Shown here one piece after another: positions 10,908-21,691 of a DNA stretch of 64,000 nucleotides. The DNA lies in assembly GCA_963931865.1 (NCBI GenBank), contig OZ007514.1, positions 5,124,646-5,188,645 of the forward strand, read 5' to 3'. A model generated the notes under the pieces. The model had not been told where the DNA came from, did not search any database, and saw nothing but the letters and a program-made list of their open reading frames with translations. Origin of the DNA: Axinella damicornis. Lineage: Eukaryota > Porifera > Demospongiae > Axinellida > Axinellidae. Each line of letters opens with the position of its first letter. Position 1 is the first letter of the stretch. A program made the translations under genes and the position numbers.

Positions 10908-11987
10908 ATGGCCAGTGTGAATAATTCTTGTTTTCACTTCAGTCAAGAACAGTTGAACCAGGCCATTGCTGCTGTGGTCTCAGTTTCAGCACTGGCTATC
11001 ATAGCATGTGCTCTTGCTGTTATATTGATCATAGTTCTGAAGCTCTATCGGAAGTTTCTCAACCGTCTTATACTCTACCTGATGGTAGCTGCAGTTAGCT
11101 ACACAGTAGCTTTTGTTCTTGCGATAACACCAGTCCACCACAGCAATGGAGAGGTGCAAGTCAGAGAAGGCTTGGATGGACTATGTGCTGCATTCGGTTT
11201 CTTCAACCAAATGACAGACTGGACATTTCATGGCACCATAGCTTGGGTCATAGTCTACCTAACCTTGATGGCAGTATTCAAATACCAAGCAAACAAACCA
11301 AAGCATGAAGTTAGCGGGCTGATTATTATACTGCTGTTTCCCTTCATTGTTAACTGGATCCCTTTCATCAATGACATGTACGGACTCTCGGGAATCTGGT
11401 GTTGGATAAAGCTGACCAATGGAGATTGTCACAGCGACTACACTCTGGGGGTGGCGTACCAATTTACTCTATACTACGGGCTCTTTGCAATGTTTGTCTT
11501 CGGCAGCTATGTTGCATTCACTGTAATTGTGATCACACTTTGTAAGGAAAGAGTTGCAAGTGGTAGAGAAAGAGCAGAAAGCTTCAAAAAGGAAACTCAT
11601 CGCCAAGCACTCAAAGAGGCCCTACCACTGTTAGCATACCCCCTCATTTACAACATCTTCTTCACCATAATGCTGGCTAACCGTGTTTACCATGCAATTA
11701 CAACATCGAAGAACGAGGATCCGAACTTTCCTCTCTTTTTGGCGCATGCCATAGCTGAACCACTGCGAGTCCTACTGGCAGCTCTGGCCTTCTTGCTACA
11801 CCCAAACATACTCAAAAGGGTTTTCTGTAGGAAGCCAGCAGCAGAATTCACTGCAACAGACTTTTATGTCTCAGCAGAATTCCCTGAAGATGATTCCCTC
11901 CGAATCACTGACTCACAGAACACCATTGCGAGAGATAATTCCACATTCCACAGCATATTTGTTCAAGAAAATGTACAAGCACACTAG
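10908..11987 (+). CDS. cAMP-receptor-like seven-transmembrane GPCR
   Basis: A single open frame of 359 codons encodes a seven-helix protein. Hydrophobic helices fall near residues 19-44, 54-74, 106-124, 137-154, 185-211, 238-257 and 275-297. A cytosolic Ser/Thr-rich tail of about 60 residues follows. A Cys before helix 3 (residue ~93) can pair with the Cys of the WCWI motif in the second extracellular loop (~164-167). That motif, the short N-terminus and a Lys/Arg-rich third loop are typical of the Dictyostelium cAMP-receptor / GPR157-like class rather than rhodopsin-type receptors. It should act at the plasma membrane through G proteins; the ligand cannot be read from sequence. An in-frame ATG lies 36 bp upstream (10872), but the ATG at 10908 has A at -3 and G at +4, and its context is the part preserved in the upstream duplicate. 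No break is seen, so it is probably functional. Confidence 0.85.
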   Translation: MASVNNSCFHFSQEQLNQAIAAVVSVSALAIIACALAVILIIVLKLYRKFLNRLILYLMVAAVSYTVAFVLAITPVHHSNGEVQVREGLDGLCAAFGFFNQMTDWTFHGTIAWVIVYLTLMAVFKYQANKPKHEVSGLIIILLFPFIVNWIPFINDMYGLSGIWCWIKLTNGDCHSDYTLGVAYQFTLYYGLFAMFVFGSYVAFTVIVITLCKERVASGRERAESFKKETHRQALKEALPLLAYPLIYNIFFTIMLANRVYHAITTSKNEDPNFPLFLAHAIAEPLRVLLAALAFLLHPNILKRVFCRKPAAEFTATDFYVSAEFPEDDSLRITDSQNTIARDNSTFHSIFVQENVQAH

Positions 11988-12176
11988 TCAATATCATGCA
12001 GTTTTCCACAGTAAGGTTGGTTGCATGCACACCTTGTATGGAAAGTTAGCTAGTGTATACTGAAGGTAGTATAACCCATCTCATGCAGTTACAGAAAGCT
12101 GAGAGTAGCCATATTCACACCAGGAATGTAAACATCCTAGGCTACCTCACATTTCATGTATAGTTTAACGTTGTGC

Positions 12177-12232
12177 TAGTCTCGTGCCCAGACCACACCC
12201 CCCGAGGGGAGAGTGGTCTGGGCATGAGACTA
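12177..12232. mobile_element. Mini hairpin element with perfect 9-bp target duplication
   Basis: TAGTCTCGTGCCCAGACC pairs with GGTCTGGGCATGAGACTA. ACGTTGTGC flanks both sides (12168-12176 and 12233-12241). At 56 bp it is one of the smallest members and differs from the others at a few terminal positions. Confidence 0.9.
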
Positions 12233-12241
12233 ACGTTGTGC

Positions 12242-14481
12242 ATGATGAGTTATAATTATTTTTCTCTCGTTGTACAGCCAAATAGATACACAGCACACCT
12301 CTGAGGATCATCCTAGTTTCAGACTCCTCCTCCTTTAGTCACCTCCATTATTTCCTGTGAAAGAAGTACGAATGCATGTGCGCATTGGTCACCTAGCTCA
12401 CCGCATGTTGGACATGACATAATTACAGAACCTTGTTATAATATTATGTTAGTAGTCTAGTAGTCTGCTATTGACATGGAGTAGCTTGTTAGCAATTTTT
12501 TGCTAGCTAGTCTCATCACAGTAGCTTGGAAGTCACATGAAACAGCTTGTTAGTCACATGAAAGTTCCTTGCTAGTCATATGACAGCCATTGCAGTGCAT
12601 GTACTCACATGTAGAAAGTAGCTACTGTAGAGGTATTCATTTTCACAAAATGAATATGAGAAGTCACTCTGTGGAATGGAGAGCAGAGGAAGAAAAGGGA
12701 GGGATAATTGGTCTTAGCTATATATAGCTCTCGCCCTCTAAACAACATCTTCTAGCAGCATCCTCTGAATGCAATTATTTACATGTAACGGTGATAATGC
12801 TCTCAAAATTTAGCATTTGTGAGGGAGGGGCCAAGCATCAATGTACGTAGCCCTGCCTGTACAGGAGGTTTGTATAATTATTGAGGGGTGGGAAGGTCTA
12901 AATGTGTTTAAGCCCGGCACCTACTTTGTAGCTGCTGATGTAGCAACTGGCATGCCCGGGGTGCAATCATACTACATTATGCCCACATATCAAGAAGTTT
13001 GCTGCTAAAACGGACATTCAGGGTAATAAAGTGTGAATGACACTTGCGCTTTGTACTTCGCCGCGTATTGTGGTTACGTCACCGTCCCACTGACAGCTGA
13101 CCTCCGTACTGTACATGTCATGATCAGTAGCTGTCAAGAGCTTGAAGATGATGCGCTGATTTCCCGGCAGAGTCGCTGTCATTCCACACCGAAGAAACCT
13201 TCAGCGAAACCTGAACAATGGCGTATAACCTACGAAAGTGTGAACCAAAGGACATCAAGCCACCGCCGGAGAGCGCAGCCGACTCCCAACACACAGGCCA
13301 AAGATGAACTGTACCCGGTGTAGCTATGTATTCCATGTCACAATAATAATGATGTACATTAATTTTATGACACACCTACACTCTGCGATATTGTGTACAA
13401 GAGGCTGCATGTGCATGTTATGTCCATCTACTTCTATCAGGTGAGCTTTGCATGGGGCGAAGTGAATCACAGGCCACTGTAGCTCCGTCCGATGCCTTCC
13501 TGCCCCCGGCTGCTCTAGCTGGCTCAAGGAGTGCCACGCAAATCGCAATATACTGTTAAAGTAGGTAGATATGCCATCCCGTATGACACATAGAACACTT
13601 CGACTAGAATTTGACGGTAGTTCCCTTCGTCGCAAAAATATGAACGACCTGTCAAAATAATCCTCGCTCACTGTAGAATTTCGCACCAGGGTACCTTTTT
13701 CGATATTTCCGTCGGCTTAATGGATAAAATTCCATTTACATTATAGTGTGAGATTACAGAAATTCCCTCCATAGGCAATTGTATGGGCTGTTCTCAGAAG
13801 TACTGTACTAAGATCCGTTTTTGACGGAAGTAAACATTGTCCTACCAGCTCAAATGAAGTATCAAACGGTAGCTAAAGGTTCAAATTATGCAGTTCCAGG
13901 GTACCTTTTTCAATGAACATTAAATTGCACAACTTATAAGACAAAAAGAGACAAAAATAACCCCAAAATGATGGTCTTGTTGGCATCTCTTTCTATTTTC
14001 ACGCCCTAAAAGGTGATAATCACAGCAAATGTCCACAGACTTTCTGATATGTATCCTTAAATATTCCCCCGCTAAGACATAAGCCAGAATCTTGGTAGCA
14101 GGATGGATGGTACGTTTAATGGATCCATACAGTGACCTCCCAAGAAAAGAATTCACGATTTAATAGATTTTAGCTAGCTAAGTATACAACCCCCTAAGCT
14201 GTTTGTCGGAACATGTTTGTTCACTTTGGCCTTCCAAGGACACATTTGTACTGAGCGAGCAACTAGCTAGCGCAGTGATCAATGTCAACTGGGGCCTGAA
14301 TGATTAATCGACTAGCTAATTAACTGAGGGTATTGGCTACATTTCTTGTCAACTAGTCCACAGAGACAGACTTAATTACTGGTAGCACGTAGAGAACTGG
14401 TGTAGCAAAATTATTTTCTGATGTTAGCATGATTTGTGATGTGTACTGATATTCTGTTATTCCTCAATAAGTACTCAAAAA
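12242..14481. other. No recognised gene
   Basis: Gene-free as far as I can tell. The words ACCAGGGTACCTTTTTC near 13685 and CAGGGTACCTTTTTCAA near 13897 recur about 210 bp apart and may mark another small repeat. Reading frames at 13033-13323 (+) and 13324-13686 (-) have no recognisable domain. Confidence 0.4.
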
Positions 14482-14485
14482 TTAA

Positions 14486-15076
14486 TGTAACACCCGTCGC
14501 ACGGGGCCACCGTTCACTTTTTTGCCGACGCAATCCCCCTTTTTGCCTTGACCTGTGAACCAACAACCAACCATGACGTCATAAAGACGTGTGCGTAGTA
14601 TACAGAGGTATACGATCCACGAAATAAGATATACGGAGGTGCACGAATAATGGACACGTGCAATGAAGGTTGACGAGCGCGTTGACGATCCGAGGCCGTG
14701 GAAGAAGCGCGTCCTCCTACCAAGAAACTCTGCAGTCGTGGGGCAGATCTCTCATCACTGAGCATATATCACGTCAGAAAACACTTGGCTGGGTCGAATC
14801 ACTTGAAGGTACAGGCAGTGAGTGGGCTGCGGGCACCCACGTTCACCAAGAAGACGCCTGTGGTGCAGCGCCCGTGCGCAGAGCTGAAATTGAGGTAGCG
14901 AAAGGGCCTAGGGGGGGATATGGAGGCGATTTTGACGGCATAAAAGGCTAGAATCCCTGCAAGTACCAAGTTGCCACTCCGAGTACTTTTTTGCCTGAAG
15001 GGAAAAACAACCAACCAACTAAAGTGGCATTGCGTCTGGCAATTTGGTAACTGTGGCCCCGTGACCCGTCGGGCAC
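14486..15076. mobile_element. Probable TTAA-flanked MITE (591 bp)
   Basis: TTAA at 14482-14485 and 15077-15080 flanks imperfect inverted ends. The block CACGGGGCCAC about 20 bp inside the left end matches the complement of GTGGCCCCGTG near the right end, with CCCGTCG/CCCGACGGG outside it. Alignment of the outermost bases needs small gaps, so the superfamily (piggyBac or Kolobok) is not fixed. A perfect CRE-like TGACGTCA lies near 14573. No transposase. Confidence 0.5.
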
Positions 15077-15235
15077 TTAATTAACTCTCAAAGACATTTC
15101 ATCGAACCAGGAGAGTCAGGGGTTTTGCCGCACCACATTATTAACAGATATCGTAATGAAATATTCTCTAAACAGTCTCCACGATGTGTATAAAGTATTT
15201 GACTCTAATATTGTGCAATTCAAGTCATCACACAA

Positions 15236-15500
15236 CCCTGCCACCCACCCCAGCCCCTCCCCCATGCTCCCACCCCAGCCCCTCCCCCCATGCTCCCACC
15301 CCAGCCCCTCCCCCCACCCCCCATGCTCCCACCCCAGCCCCTCCCCCATGCTCCCACCCCAGCCCCACCCCCCCCCCCCCCATGCTCCCACCCCAGCCCC
15401 ACCCCCCCCATGCTCCCACCCCAGCCCCAACCCCCCATGCTCCCACCCCCCTATGCTCCCACCCCCCTATGCTCCCACCCCCCCTATGCTCCCACCCACC
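15236..15500. repeat. C-rich minisatellite
   Basis: About nine units of the form CATGCTCCCACCCCAGCCCC(T/A)CCCC, shortening to CTATGCTCCCACCCCC at the right. Every frame is open over it, so the long reading frames here are artefacts of the repeat. Confidence 0.95.
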
Positions 15501-16800
15501 CTGGCAGTGAAGCTCGGGTTAGATTAGGGAGAGGGCTCACCTCACCTTTACCTAACCCGAGCTAAACCTAACCCGAATGACAAAGATACAACTTGACGCT
15601 CTTTATATACTCGCAGAGAGCCAGCTGGCAACGCGTGACCCAGCCAGCAACGCTCTCATTTGATTGGTTAGAATTGGCGGTAAAATGCTATTTTGGTGGA
15701 AACGCGTGACTGGCAAATGTGCACGCGCAGACTATTGCCACCGATGAGTGTGCTTGCGTCTCTGTCGTTTTCAGATACTGTTCACCTCCTTGTGGTGGGT
15801 CCTCTAGCTGCCGCTTATCCTCCCCCTCTCTTGTAGTCAGTAAGGGACAAGCTAGTGGGATTACTTGTACCGCTACTCACCTCCGTATCCATCACAGGCA
15901 TCACTCGCATAACTCTAGTCAGTTAGTTAGTTAGTCACTTGCAGTTAGTTAGTTAGTTAAGTCACTCCTTTGCAACAGGAAACGTCCACCTAGCTAGTCG
16001 ACCGCAGTCAAAGTAGCGCCTCGACTGCATGAGCTGCTGGTTTGACAGAGACTCCATTCCCATCGCGTTGAAGGTAAAGTGAGGAGGCAAACGGAGAGAA
16101 GGAGAGGGAGGGAGAGGAAAGTAGGAAGGCAGGGAGGCAGTCAGTAGTAAAAGCCTTCAGACACACCAGAGGCATGCTGGCTAGTTAACGTACATAATTT
16201 TCTCCACGGATACGGATGAAGCTAAGGTGAACTTGATTCCGTGACTCTGTAGAACAAGAATGAAGTTGCTGGCTTGTGTGTGTAGCCCGTGGATGATTTG
16301 TTGCACAGGGTTTGCTGCACGAAATATTCATAACCGCGGTACATATGCGGTGTCCAGTGCTTCTGTGGGGGTGGCTACAATTGATGTCTGATATGTCTGA
16401 TGATCCAGTGTTGATGATAACCACCACTTTCTCATTACTCTCTATAAAGGACTAAACGGAGGGAGAGATGAGGGGGTTGGCAGATACTGTGGAGATGGCC
16501 TCCTTGGATACAGAGGGTGACTATAGGTGTGTGCCTGTGTGGGAGCTGAGATAAAATGGTGTGGGTAGTGAAGATTGCTTGGATTAGTTTGTTCATGTGC
16601 AGTTAATGAGTCAGTGCATTCTCTTTGCTGTTCCCACAATCATAGACGATAGATTTCATGTGCACTGTCTTCTTACCAGTAGAAGCACTGCAACCAGGAT
16701 ACTACACCACCGGAGCGGAGCGGAGCGGTGATGGGACTGATGAGACTCCATCTGGTTGAAAGTAAGTGGGAGGGGAGGAAAAGAAGGGAGGGAGGCAGCA
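15501..16800. other. No recognised gene
   Basis: Gene-free sequence with a short TTAG run near 15918-15960. No promoter or RNA gene is identifiable. Confidence 0.4.
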
Positions 16801-18326
16801 GGAACATTCCCTCTCTGAGAAGGAGCGTCCCTTCCTTAAGCAAGGGCTTATTCCTTCTCTGAGCAGGAGCATTCCCGCTCTGAGCAGGAGCGTCCCTTGC
16901 TCTGAGCAGGAGCATTCCCGCTCTGAGTAGGAGCGTCCCTCGCTCTGAGAAGGAGCATTCCCGCTCTGAGAAGGAGCATTCCCACTCTGGGAAGGAGCAT
17001 CCCTCACTCTGAGAAGGAGCATTCCCGCTCTGAGCAGGAGCGTCCCTTGCTCTGAGGAGCATTCCTGCTCTGAGCAGGAGAATTCCCACTCTGCACTGAG
17101 CAGGAGCATTCCCTCTCTGAGCTGGAGCATTCCCGCTCTGAGAAGGAGTGTCCCTCACTCTGAGAAGGAGTGTCCCTTGCTCTGAGAAGGAGCATTCCCG
17201 CTCTGAGTAGGAGCGTCCCTCGCTCTGAGAAGGAGCATTCCCGCTCTGGGAAGGAGCGTCCTTCGCTCTGAGAAGGAGCATTCCCACTTTGAGTAGGAGC
17301 ATCCCTCGCTCTGAGAAGGAGCATCCCACTCTGGGAAGGAGCGTCCCTCGCTCTGAGAAGGAGCATTCCCGCTCTGAGAAGGAGCATTCCCGCTCTGAGC
17401 AGGAGCGTCCCTCGCTCTGAGGAGCATTCCTGCTCTGAGCAGGAGAATTCCCACTCTGAGCTGGAGCATTCCCGCTCTGAGAAGGAGTGTCCCTCACTCT
17501 GAGAAGAAGTGTCCCTTGCTCTGAGAAGGAACATTCCCGCTCTGAGTAGGAGCGTCCCTCGCTCTGAGAAGGAGCATTCCCGCTCTGAGCAGGAGAATTC
17601 CCACTCTGCACTGAGCAGGAGCATTCCCTCTCTGAGCTGGAGCATTCCCGCTCTGAGAAGGAGTGTCCCTCACTCTGAGAAGGAGTGTCCCTTGCTCTGA
17701 GAAGGAGTGTCCCTTGCTCTGAGAAGGAGCATTCCCGTTCTGAGTAGGAGCGTCCCTCGCTCTGAGAAGGAGCATTCCCGCTCTGAGAAGGAGCATTCCC
17801 ACTCTGGGAAGGAGCGTCCCTCGCTCTGAGAAGGAGCATTCCCGCTCTGAGCAGGAGCGTCCCTCGCTCTGAGGAGCATTCCTGCTCTGAGCAGGAGAAT
17901 TCCCACTCTGAGCAGGAGCATTTTATCTCTGAGAAGGAGTGTCCCTTGCTCTGAGAAGGAGTATTCCCGCTCTGAGTAGGAGCATCCCTCGCTTTGAGAA
18001 GGAGCATTCCCTCTCTGAGCAGGAGCATTCCCTCTCTGAGCAGGAGCATTCCCTCTCTGAGAAGGAATGTCCCTTACTCTGAGAAGGAGTATTCCCGCTC
18101 TGAGTAGGAGCGTCCCTCGCTCTGAGAAGGAGCATTCCCGCTCTGAGAAGGAGCATTCCCACTCTGGGAAGGAGCGTCCCTCGCTCTGAGAAGGAGCATC
18201 CCTCGCTCTGAGAAGGAGCGTCCCTCGCTCTGAGAGGCAGCATTCCCGCTCTGAGCAAGAGCATTCCTGCTCTGAGCAGGAGCATTCCCGCTCTGAACTG
18301 GAGCATTCCCGCTCTGGGCAGGAATG
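16801..18326. repeat. 1.5-kb minisatellite of a ~21-24 bp unit
   Basis: About 70 tandem units alternate between CTCTGAGAAGGAGCATTCCC and CTCTGAGCAGGAGCGTCCCT types, with higher-order blocks of roughly 350-450 bp that repeat (for example the block containing CTGAGGAGCATTCCTGCTC at about 17055, 17430 and 17870). Long frames on the minus strand (up to 458 codons of SERECSFSE / GTLLLRAG) exist only because the unit lacks stops in some frames. Confidence 0.95.
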
Positions 18327-18746
18327 CTGACTGCAAGCAAGAGGATATCTTCCTCTCAATATGAGTGTCCCTTAGTCTAGGCAGTAGTTGCCTTTCTTCT
18401 GATCAGTAGTGCCCCTTCCTCTGAGCAAGAGCGTATGTGTTGCGGCACGGGTCAATGACTTTATTTGCGATGCCCGTTCAGTCCTGTGTTAAATTACAGG
18501 TGATTTTTCCTGTGTTACTTTGTTCATATCACAGTGTAGTGACTTGCAGATTTAATTTGCCAAGACAGAACCTTATTTTGAAGATGATACGTAAATTTGA
18601 ACTTGGTGTCGGAGTGTAGCTTGAATGTGCTTTACTCCTAGACATTTGCAGTGAAAGTTTGATAGGTTTGATATAAGCACTAATTTGTACCTCTTTCGGG
18701 ATGAAGGCCTGACAGCGATGTTGATGTACACAAAACAAAATCATAC

Positions 18747-18976
18747 ATTTGAATTCATTACTATAACCACCCCGTAACAAAAGAAACCATAAACTTATTT
18801 TTTATTGCTGGATACCTGACCTTGAGAATCAGGAATGGTAGGTTTAAAAGCTTTTTGATGGCATGCCAACTCTCCCTACCCATCCAGCAATAATTTGATT
18901 TAGCAAACCTCCTTTCATCGTCAAAAGAAGGCTGTATTCAGTCCTTTTCGTCATCCAGCTTCATTGTTCTTGAGTA
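18747..18976 (-). repeat. Direct terminal repeat (pLTR) of Penelope-like element A, downstream copy
   Basis: This segment, starting TTTGAATTCATTACTATAACC, is repeated in the same orientation at 23335-23573 with very few differences (the right copy has an extra ~8 bp GTTAATTA-like insert). Direct repeats flanking a Penelope-like element are the pseudo-LTRs known for this group. The 3' coding end of element A lies just inside it. Confidence 0.75.
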
Positions 18977-19581
18977 TACAAAACAGCTGCCCAAACAATT
19001 CAAAAACAAGCTGTAAACTTGTTGCTATGTAACTAGGTTGTTATGGGTGACAAGAAAATTTTTCTTCAATGTATAATTAGAGGACTACCTTTGAAGTAAT
19101 GTTATGTGCCTAGTAAGTCCATTCCTAGCAATTACTGGTAGTTGTATGCCTTCTATTATCAGACTTTTAATGCTACTGTGAAACTTCTGAAACAATCTTG
19201 GGTACCTACTACAAAACGTCTTGAAAGTCATGCAAAGTCTATGGTATTCAAACCCTTGCTGTAAAAGTTTATGTGTAAGAAGCTTGTTCTTTGCGTTAAA
19301 CCTCTGAGAACTATCACATATTCTAGCTATTCTTACCAGTTGGGATATGTATATTCCGTAAGCTGGTGAAAGTGGAATGTTACTACTAAGGTTTGGAAAA
19401 TTAACTATGTGAAAGCCAAAACCATCTCTTTTGTCATATACATCTGTTCTAAAGCTGCTATCCTCAATCTCAATCGTAATATCTAAATACGAAAGCTTAT
19501 TGAAGGCTTCAGTTGTCTTCTTAAGTTTGAGCTCTTTAGGGTATATATTACCTATTTCATCATCAAAGAAGGGATTATTAA

Positions 19582-20244
19582 CTCTCTGGGCGCGGGAGGC
19601 ATATATATATGCCCACGCGCGCCTACCGCTCCCCGCGGGAGGCATATATATATGCTTAAGCGATTATGCGTACTCTATGGCCTCCCCGCGCTTACCTGTT
19701 TGACGATCGCCGACTTTCTTCACACAGACCGGTGCCTAAGGGGCTGCCCCGATCTGCCAGACCAATAATCAATCAAAGTCTACAGGTTAATAGTATTCAT
19801 GCACTGTTAAAATAACCGCAAGCAGCTGTCATTATTTTGTCACGCGATTTTACAAGTGTAATCACAGTTAGCTCTATTTATTTTGCACGGATGACTGCGA
19901 CGATGGTGGCAAGTTGCAAGACGACAAATATGAACACTTGATGGAGTTGTGGGGAGCTGCAGAAGAGTGACAGTGACAAGATATAACCGACAATGTTGTA
20001 AATAGGCGTGGTCTTCGTGCTTCTCGCTTGTGACAGCCGCGATTCCTCCTGTTCTGGGGAAAAGATGGCACAGTGAAGGTATTTCATTCATTTCCGTATT
20101 AGTCAGATGGTAGACTCGACGGGAACGTCGCTATAGGGTGGCAAAATAGTCATTCTTCGCAGCTGTTACTAATGATGCTTATATCGCACATGCACGGTCG
20201 CGTGATGCGGAAGTTATGAATAATTAATGACCGCGCCCAAAGAG
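19582..20244. mobile_element. 663-bp TTAA-flanked MITE inside the reverse transcriptase gene
   Basis: TTAA lies at 19578-19581 and 20245-20248. The left end CTCTCTGGGCGCGG and the complement of the right end CTCTTTGGGCGCGG match at 13 of 14 positions. The second Penelope copy reads straight across the site (ATTATTAATAGTAAG at about 25384) with a single TTAA, so insertion with TTAA duplication is seen directly. Near the left end GGAGGCATATATATATGC occurs twice. There is no transposase; TTAA targeting suggests piggyBac-type mobilisation. Confidence 0.9.
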
Positions 20245-20719
20245 TTAATAGTAAGAAGATCATCTATGTATCGAACTGTGAAGTTAAATTTTCTTGCTTT
20301 GTAAGGATTATTTCGTAGGGTTTCCTTAATAAACTTGTACTCATAACGAAAAAGAAAGAGATTTGCCAGTAAAGGAGCACAATCTGTACCCATGGGAATT
20401 CCTACTACCTGTTTATATACCCTATCACTCACTTGTATAAATATATTGTCTATTAAGTACTCTACATATTGTACAAGCTGACTCTCTGTAACGGAAATAC
20501 CAAACTTACCTTTCTGTGTGGACCAATAAGCCCGACCTCGCCTTTCAACTAAATAAGTAGCACCCCTTTTCAAAAATGCTTCCATTATTAACTCCTTTAA
20601 ACTGTCTTTCAACAACTGGTGTGGGATACTAGTATACAAAGTAGAAAAATCATAGCTATCAAAACATTCTACCCGTCCACTATTATTTATGTTACTAATT
20701 ATCTTCAAAACATCAATTA

Positions 20720-21079
20720 TTGGTCCACACAGAAAGGTAAGTTTGGTATTTCCGTTACAGAGAGTCAGCTTGTACAATATGTAGAGTACTTAATAGACAA
20801 TATATTTATACAAGTGAGTGATAGGGTATATAAACAGGTAGTAGGAATTCCCATGGGTACAGATTGTGCTCCTTTACTGGCAAATCTCTTTCTTTTTCGT
20901 TATGAGTACAAGTTTATTAAGGAAACCCTACGAAATAATCCTTACAAAGCAAGAAAATTTAACTTCATGTAGTTTATCTTCAAGTGATATAATACAAAAG
21001 CATTTGGATTTTATGAAAGCAGAGCGTTTACAGGTTCCTTTAAGCATGCATCAACTTCCTTCATTTTACTGGTTGCCTA
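20720..21079. other. Inverted, chimeric duplicate inside Penelope element A
   Basis: About 248 bp (20720-20967) is the reverse complement of about 20289-20536, fused to about 110 bp (20968-21079) that is the reverse complement of about 21270-21380. The undamaged order is seen in element B near 25850-25875. It could come from template switching during reverse transcription or repair, or from misassembly. Confidence 0.75.
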
Positions 21080-21691
21080 CTTATTTATTACCCAAAAACT
21101 GTTGACATTACTGTTATTAAAAATCCCTTTACAATACTCCTGATAATGATTCAAAACTGAAGTCAAACATGCCGTAAGTAACTGGGAAAGAGGCTTTGTA
21201 GTACAAGCATTGGAAGCCGCTATAAACCTGTTACCATAGGGATCCTTATGCAGCTTAGGCAACCAGTAAAATGAAGGAAGTTGATGCATGCTTAAAGGAA
21301 CCTGTAAACGCTCTGCTTTCATAAAATCCAAATGCTTTTGTATTATATCACTTGAAGATAAACTACATTCATGGTAGGTTTGTGGCTTTCCTTGCTTAGT
21401 TGCGAGTTCCTTACATATACATTGTAACCTCTGTATAATACGTTTTACAGATTATGATTACATTGTTGCCTGCTTTGTCTGCTGGTACCAGCACATACCT
21501 ATCCTGAAAATCCTTCAAATACTGTAAATGAACCCTATCTCTAAGAATTTGCTTGACTTTCACCCTATGACCATATTTACCTTTAAGTTTATCAATTCTC
21601 TTCTTCAAAAGAGAAAGTACTGTGCCCTCCCACTCATTAAGTAAATTTTTATCAACACCTTCTTTATTGGCCCATTTACGTTTGTACTCCT

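Noticed and set aside
15519..15575. Telomere-like repeats (TTAGGG/CCTAAC words)
   Set aside because: Only scattered words in an inverted arrangement, not a tandem array.
16673..18359. Long minus-strand reading frames (up to 458 codons) over 16.7-18.4 kb
   Set aside because: They follow a 21-24 bp minisatellite and are open in several frames at once; composition is entirely that of the repeat.
18747..18976. Hammerhead ribozyme in the Penelope terminal repeat
   Set aside because: Known from related elements, but I could not find a convincing CTGANGA...GAAA core by eye; a covariance search would decide.
19085..19645. Protein starting in the TTAA MITE and continuing into the reverse transcriptase (MPPAGSGRRAW...)
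   Set aside because: Chance fusion created by the MITE insertion; the second Penelope copy shows the original frame.
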